A DNA stretch of 10,087 bases from an uncultured Lachnospiraceae bacterium (lineage in GTDB: Bacteria > Bacillota > Clostridia > Lachnospirales > Lachnospiraceae), in the NCBI GenBank assembly GCA_900557385.1, contig USSP01000043.1, positions 1 through 10,087 on the forward strand. Direction: 5' to 3'. The notes below the pieces were generated by a model that was not told the origin of the DNA, did no database searches, and was given only the letters and a program-made list of their open reading frames with translations. The translations under genes and the position numbers were made by a program. Position 1 is the first letter of the stretch. Every line of letters starts with the position of its first letter. Of this stretch, positions 8,201 to 10,087 are shown piece by piece.

Positions 8201-8457
8201 TCCTCAAAACCGGTCATGCGTCTCTCCAGTTCCAGTCTGAGTGCAGCATCCAGCACCCTGGTCTCATCACCGATGGGCTCATGAATCTTCTCATAACGGA
8301 TCGTCTTTTCCGCCTCTTCCGTTCTCTCTGCTTCCCCAGACTGCCTGCTTTTTCTGTTTTCCCTTGCAAGTCGTTTTTCTATTTCATCCACCGGCATTCT
8401 TGTGGTTTCAAATTCACGGTCTAATTCCTCGAATTCCCAATCCTGATCCTTTTTCAT
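5290..8457 (-). CDS. Membrane-anchored GH25 muramidase with Big_2 Ig-like stalk
   Basis: A 1055-residue surface peptidoglycan hydrolase, predicted to cleave the MurNAc-GlcNAc bond. Residues 1-155 are cytoplasmic and strongly acidic (about 84-123), then basic (RPPRR...RKK, 127-137). Residues 156-178 form one membrane segment, so the rest faces outward as a type II anchor, not a cleaved secretion signal. Residues 240-335 resemble a Cna_B/prealbumin-like beta domain. A Thr/Glu/Lys-rich linker (336-440) leads to four Big_2 domains (about 443-518, 522-600, 604-682, 686-764). Residues 775-858 contain a wall-binding-like repeat (TGWQTIDNTLYFFDKNGNKV). GH25 spans 860-1055, with D864 (GIDVSKHNG), D956 and E958 (YLDVES, proton donor) and D1047 intact, so it should be active. 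ATG at 8457 follows AAAGGA at 7 nt. It is a single-gene unit, with its own promoter upstream and a terminator downstream. Confidence 0.95.
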   Translation of the reverse strand: MKKDQDWEFEELDREFETTRMPVDEIEKRLARENRKSRQSGEAERTEEAEKTIRYEKIHEPIGDETRVLDAALRLELERRMTGFEDDAEDVVDEMIVEDEDFDYYEADEDSGFGEEEDGDEEYYQRPPRRNNGHRKKENFFQNMVYSLAHMTVMDRVVVATGILVLIFAIVTGTVYISTKNTQAAVASFNTVGEQLAGVEVIGESGLLAVTEATLARLNSFEEPEEEEPVVEEPTDEQIQVGMKLSSIQKDLKIKFVNKSTDKLIASVPFAVDIKSPDGKTTSKTDDDKDGIIYLSGIASGKYTVTMKTLEGYDRYSISTASESVTVKDTIEYKKVDVADEVKTEAEVNVAIEDTKKEETVVESQLTDTVEWVESTKKESNSSYTEVKKSDIPDPSTLAKAMSPTNVFKASRTLLLTNEGTGDIPAQTVTGNENPQEPEKTKKLSLSAASAAVKVGESTTLTIQQENISDLSISLSNSSVASVKRDGDKLTVTGQAVGETTLEVKGDGLTATCKITVTKDAVKVSLDQTSLTLAKGKKATLKATVEHASNTGITWSTSDGSIATVSDSGEVTGVKAGKVTITATSKEDGNAKATCEVTVKEGLVVALDQTAASVVRGKTLTLKATVSNFNSDSGVTWSSSDKNIATVTDAGIVTGVKAGKATITVTCKEDSNVKATCEVTVTEGLMITLDPKTMTLYKGKTGEIKVKVEGFTSNSNVTFETSDKNIATVSDKGVVTGVNKGKVNITVISQENKDVKAVCEVTVKAGAEDDTTSKLKDKNGNQLYYKDSNGNYVEATYADYYKYDVFYLKNPSYIYTGWQTIDNTLYFFDKNGNKVVGDQVIQGAKYSFADSGALITGSGVLGIDVSKHNGTIDWAAVKNSGVSYVIIRCGYRGSTTGALIEDPKFKSNIKGAQAAGLKVGIYFFTQAINEAEAVEEASMVLQLMKPYAISYPVYLDVESSGGRADGISKDTRTAVCKAFCATIANSGYTSGIYANKTWLNEKINTAALGGYKIWLAQYAAAPTYNGVYHMWQYSSKGSVSGISGRVDMNLSYLGY
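6166..7131 (-). repeat. Four tandem Big_2-type repeats encoded inside the muramidase gene
   Basis: Three consecutive units with a period of 81-82 residues are obvious at protein level: each opens with (V/I)-x-LD, has a WS/FE-xSD-x-x-IATV core, then VTGV-(K/N)-(A/K)-GK-(V/A)-x-IT, and ends CEVTV. Marker Asp residues are 527, 608 and 690. A fourth, more divergent unit (about 443-518) precedes them. The DNA is also partly conserved, for instance around the VTGVKAGK codons, indicating duplication followed by divergence. They probably act as a spacer across the cell wall. Such repeats could vary in number between strains. Confidence 0.85.
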
Positions 8458-8464
8458 GAAACTA

Positions 8465-8587
8465 TCCTTTCTTACTATCTATTTATCAAATGATGTTTTA
8501 ATTTTTGTATGATTTAAGTTCCCGTATGTCTCTTCGCTGATCCGTCAGGAACCTTTGCATTATAACATTATGCTAAATCAGTGACAA
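8465..8587 (-). promoter_or_regulatory. Near-consensus promoter, structured leader and RBS of the GH25 muramidase gene
   Basis: On the minus strand TTGTCA (8587-8582) and TATAAT (8564-8559) are separated by exactly 17 bp, and the -10 has a TGn extension. This is the best promoter in the window, so the gene is probably well expressed under the main sigma factor unless repressed. Transcription should begin near 8552, giving a leader of about 95 nt. At the extreme 5' end GTTCC (8552-8548) can pair with GGAAC (8522-8518), and a small CTGA/TCAG hairpin sits inside the loop. RBS AAAGGA is at 8470-8465. I do not recognise a known riboswitch class here. Confidence 0.8.
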
Positions 8588-8614
8588 CCGGCATATTTTG
8601 TCAAGCGCTGTCAA
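8582..8614. promoter_or_regulatory. Candidate operator: TGACAA-N10-TTGTCA inverted repeat plus a third copy
   Basis: Perfect 6-bp arms TGACAA (8582-8587) and TTGTCA (8598-8603) flank 10 bp. The left arm is exactly the -35 box of the muramidase promoter. TGTCAA recurs at 8599-8604 and 8609-8614, one helical turn apart. The layout suits a dimeric regulator that would compete with RNA polymerase. The binding protein is unknown, and 6-bp arms can arise by chance in a region containing -35-like sequence. Confidence 0.35.
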
Positions 8615-8664
8615 ATGTCCTCTTTTCATGCAAGGGTAAGGCGAAAAACCGCAGTGAAGCGTCA

Positions 8665-8723
8665 TTGACGCTCGTTGGAATATGTGCAACAATCAGCAGT
8701 ATAAACTTTATACGAAAAGGGGA
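8665..8723 (+). promoter_or_regulatory. Possible promoter and RBS for the zinc-ribbon gene
   Basis: Two weak arrangements are possible: TTGACG (8665-8670) with AACAAT (8688-8693) at 17 bp, or TTGGAA (8675-8680) with TATAAA (8700-8705) at 19 bp. An AAAAGGGGA Shine-Dalgarno at 8715-8723 precedes the ATG at 8732 at good distance. A perfect AGCGTC-ATT-GACGCT inverted repeat (8658-8672) overlaps the first -35 candidate and might be an operator or a hairpin. Confidence 0.4.
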
Positions 8724-8731
8724 ATTTCTAT

Positions 8732-9010
8732 ATGATGTACATGCACTATTGTCAGAACTGTAATCGACTTCACATTTTAAACGGACACAAAACAATTTGT
8801 CCCGCCTGTGGGCAGACGCTCCATGAATTGCGCATTTCCTATCTAGACTATGTAGCCATGGACTCTGCCAAACGTGATTCCATCCTTCTGGAATGTCAGG
8901 ATGCCGGCCGGCTGCGTGCCCTCACCACCACCTATCGTATGAGCAAATACAATAAGCGCTATCAAAACTATTTCCCTACAAATAAAACACCAAAATCCCG
9001 ACCAGTATAA
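8732..9010 (+). CDS. Small zinc-ribbon protein, function unknown
   Basis: A 92-residue protein and the only plus-strand gene in the window. Two CxxC knuckles, C7-x2-C10 and C23-x2-C26, separated by 12 residues that include H14 and H19, form a typical zinc ribbon in the first third. The rest is unassigned, with a conserved-looking LRISYLDYVAMDSAKRDSIL helix and a basic, Asn/Lys/Arg-rich tail. No membrane segment or signal peptide is seen, so it should be cytoplasmic. ATG at 8732 is favoured by AAAAGGGGA upstream; ATG at 8735 would also be usable. Coding status is supported by the RBS, the paired cysteines and a normal start, though not by any recognised domain beyond the ribbon. Its last 35 bp overlap the convergent SMR-like gene. 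It could bind nucleic acid or be a protein-interaction adaptor; this is only a guess. Confidence 0.75.
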   Translation: MMYMHYCQNCNRLHILNGHKTICPACGQTLHELRISYLDYVAMDSAKRDSILLECQDAGRLRALTTTYRMSKYNKRYQNYFPTNKTPKSRPV

Positions 9011-9317
9011 GTGCCGTACCTGCAATTTTTCTGGCAGTGATCTTTTCCTTTAGAAAAATGCCGCTTAACAACATAACAAGTACGTAGCCCAGGGATTCTA
9101 TAATCGGGCCGTTTTTATAAGCCAGTCCCCGATATGCGCCGATGGTAAGAAGCATGGACACCACCAGCAGGCCATACCCTCCGATTACATAGAGGTTCAG
9201 ATATTCTTTCAGCAGACTTTCATGGGTTCTGTTGGCACTCTTTTTTAATAGAAGCTGGGAAAAGGCTGCAATCGTGACAGAAATAAGATAAAGGATATAA
9301 TAACTCGTGTTATTCAT
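8976..9317 (-). CDS. EamA/SMR-like four-helix membrane protein, second of a pair (possible ArnE/ArnF-type flippase subunit)
   Basis: A 113-residue hydrophobic protein with four predicted membrane segments (about 4-20, 42-62, 68-86, 92-110). The motif LLLKKSA at the end of helix 1 and KEKITARKIAGTALILVGILV at helix 4 are typical of short EamA/SMR proteins. By hand alignment with EmrE, the drug and proton-binding Glu14 is replaced by Ala, arguing against a drug exporter and for an undecaprenyl-phosphosugar flippase-like role. I chose ATG at 9317 because GGGAGGAAAAAG lies directly upstream. A longer frame opening at 9356 would add a highly basic 13-residue stretch and ignore that site. The start overlaps the stop of the preceding SMR gene by 8 bp, so the two are translationally coupled and probably form a heterodimer. 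Its 3' end overlaps the opposing zinc-ribbon gene. Confidence 0.85.
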   Translation of the reverse strand: MNNTSYYILYLISVTIAAFSQLLLKKSANRTHESLLKEYLNLYVIGGYGLLVVSMLLTIGAYRGLAYKNGPIIESLGYVLVMLLSGIFLKEKITARKIAGTALILVGILVFYL

Positions 9318-9711
9318 CTTTTTCCTCCCTTTCCGCCTCTTTCTGCATGGGTGCATCCTTCTCTGTATTGATCACGAAGGTACCGGCAATCACCAGTCCC
9401 ACCCCCAGGATATTCTTCAGGGTAATGGTGTCATGGAATACCAGTACTGCCCAGATCATAGACCACAGCAGTACCATGGCGCGGTTGGCATAAGCCACAG
9501 ACAGATCAAATTTCTTGATTGCCTGCTGCCAGAGTACGGCATAAACTGCCAGACACAAAAATTCCAGCCCGGTAAATAAAAGGAGCCGGAATATGGTCTC
9601 CTGTCCGGAAGCCAGTTTGGCACAGATGCTGGAAAAGGTATAAATCATGATAATAAGTTGAAGAATTACGATATCCTTCATCGTAATTCTTTTTTGCGTT
9701 TCTGTTTTCAC
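9310..9711 (-). CDS. EamA/SMR-like four-helix membrane protein, first of a pair
   Basis: A 133-residue protein with four hydrophobic helices (roughly 12-31, 45-63, 73-93, 96-115) and a charged C-terminal tail (EKDAPMQKEAEREEKDE). Helix 1 contains IYTFSSICAKLASGQ; helix 3 begins FDLSVAYANRAMVLLWSM; helix 4 KNILGVGLVIAGTFVI. It is a half-size DMT transporter like ArnE/ArnF. The position equivalent to EmrE Glu14 appears to be Tyr. GTG at 9711 is chosen because AGAGGA stands 8 nt upstream. ATG at 9681 (residue 11) is an alternative start but has only a weak site and lies inside a perfect inverted repeat. It is followed, with 8-bp overlap, by its partner and preceded after 66 bp by a large membrane protein, suggesting one envelope-glycan operon. 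Confidence 0.85.
   Translation of the reverse strand: MKTETQKRITMKDIVILQLIIMIYTFSSICAKLASGQETIFRLLLFTGLEFLCLAVYAVLWQQAIKKFDLSVAYANRAMVLLWSMIWAVLVFHDTITLKNILGVGLVIAGTFVINTEKDAPMQKEAEREEKDE
9661..9691. repeat. Perfect 12-bp inverted repeat at the 5' end of the first SMR gene
   Basis: Arms AAGAATTACGAT (9661-9672) and ATCGTAATTCTT (9680-9691) are exact reverse complements around a 7-base loop. Read on the plus strand the second arm runs into six T (9690-9695), giving a terminator-like shape. On the minus strand, the coding strand, the hairpin lies about 20 nt after the GTG start and includes the alternative ATG at 9681-9679. The overlapped codons spell ITMKDIVIL, which is ordinary for the protein, so chance cannot be excluded. 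Confidence 0.75.
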
Positions 9712-9777
9712 GCCTGCATTCCTCTTTGCTTTCTGTCTTCTTTTCGCTTATCTTTTGCCTGCCCGTTTCACAACGTT

Positions 9778-10087
9778 TTACGCTTTCAGCCTTTGCAAAT
9801 CAGAAGCTTGTAATCCCGCCACCACCAGGTAGAGCGGCATACTGTACACATATCCGTAAGCATACCGGAAGTCCTTGCCTACGGGGGTTGCCAGCATCAG
9901 CGTCAGGAAAATGGCTACTGCAGGAAGATACAAAAGCATCCGGCGTTTTTCACGATATAGACCGGTCATGCACATACAGATCAAAATCACCCAAAACAGA
10001 GCCCCCACACTCCAGAGGAGTCCATATCCAGGAATTATTAAATGTAGTTTAAATAAAATCTCATTGCATTTCACTACCAACGGCCCT
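9778..10087 (-). CDS. C-terminal part of a multi-spanning membrane protein (GT-C or DUF6020-like), 5' end outside the window
   Basis: The frame is open from the right edge to TAA at 9780-9778, giving about 102 residues of C-terminus. Three hydrophobic stretches are visible: IIPGYGLLWSVGALFWVILICMC, LLYLPAVAIFLTLMLATP and YVYSMPLYLVVAGLQ. The loop LATPVGKDFRYAYGYVYSMPLYL resembles the end of bacterial membrane glycosyltransferases and DUF6020-type proteins, where a Pro/Arg/Tyr motif precedes the last helix. A TTG at 10080 could formally start translation but lacks a ribosome binding site, and the frame continues upstream, so I treat the gene as truncated. It is followed by two SMR-like genes, which suits a lipid-linked sugar transferase with its flippase. 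The family call is tentative. Confidence 0.65.
   Translation of the reverse strand, partial: GPLVVKCNEILFKLHLIIPGYGLLWSVGALFWVILICMCMTGLYREKRRMLLYLPAVAIFLTLMLATPVGKDFRYAYGYVYSMPLYLVVAGLQASDLQRLKA

Noticed and set aside
9318..9356. N-terminal extension of the second SMR protein (13 extra basic residues)
   Set aside because: The ATG at 9317 has an excellent GGGAGG site directly upstream and starts right before helix 1; the longer start has none.
10078..10080. TTG as the true start of the right-edge membrane protein
   Set aside because: No ribosome binding site precedes it and the reading frame stays open to the edge; the remaining 100 residues look like a C-terminal piece.

Overview
The window looks like a Lachnospiraceae-type (Clostridia, Gram-positive) chromosome segment. 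This rests on the AGGAGG-type ribosome binding sites, moderate GC, a YesM/YesN two-component pair beside an LplA-type lipoprotein, a Big_2/GH25 surface hydrolase, and a small CxxC zinc-ribbon protein. The taxonomic call is inference; no rRNA or marker gene is present. Both ends cut genes. The left end is also rich in homopolymer runs, so the window may be a whole short contig.

Layout, left to right. (1) Positions 1-5167, all on the minus strand, form a sensing and uptake cluster. In transcription order it holds a PHP-family histidinol-phosphatase-like phosphoesterase (5167-4385), a YesM-type sensor histidine kinase (4380-2599), a short YesN-type AraC response regulator (2624-1800), and, after a 115-bp gap with its own -10 box, an LplA-type solute-binding lipoprotein (1684 to the left edge). 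The first three genes are tightly packed (4-nt gap, then 26-bp overlap) and use ATG, GTG and TTG starts, each with a good Shine-Dalgarno. The likely logic is that the kinase senses an extracellular sugar or sugar-dependent signal, the regulator activates the solute-binding-protein promoter, and the transporter permeases lie beyond the edge.

(2) Positions 5232-5280 hold a strong hairpin with T-runs on both sides, closing the next transcription unit. (3) Positions 5290-8457 (minus) encode one 1055-residue protein: an acidic cytoplasmic N-terminus, one membrane segment, a surface-exposed stalk with four Ig-like Big_2 repeats, a short wall-binding-like repeat and a C-terminal GH25 muramidase. Its promoter is near-consensus and overlaps an inverted repeat that could be an operator.

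(4) Positions 8458-8731 are a divergent intergenic region serving the muramidase gene (minus) and a small zinc-ribbon gene (plus, 8732-9010). (5) Positions 8976-10087 (minus) hold the end of a multi-spanning membrane protein followed by two overlapping four-helix EamA/SMR-like proteins. These resemble a heterodimeric lipid-linked-sugar flippase of the ArnE/ArnF kind next to a GT-C-like or DUF6020-like membrane enzyme, suggesting envelope glycan modification. The zinc-ribbon gene and the last SMR gene overlap tail to tail by 35 bp.

No tRNA, rRNA, CRISPR array, transposase or integrase was recognised. No gene-free stretch exceeds 300 bases. Nothing here is clearly an undescribed system. The items most worth a second look are the perfect 12-bp inverted repeat over the start of the first SMR gene, the inverted repeat over the muramidase promoter, the architecture of the muramidase, and the pairing of a PHP phosphatase with a YesMN system.
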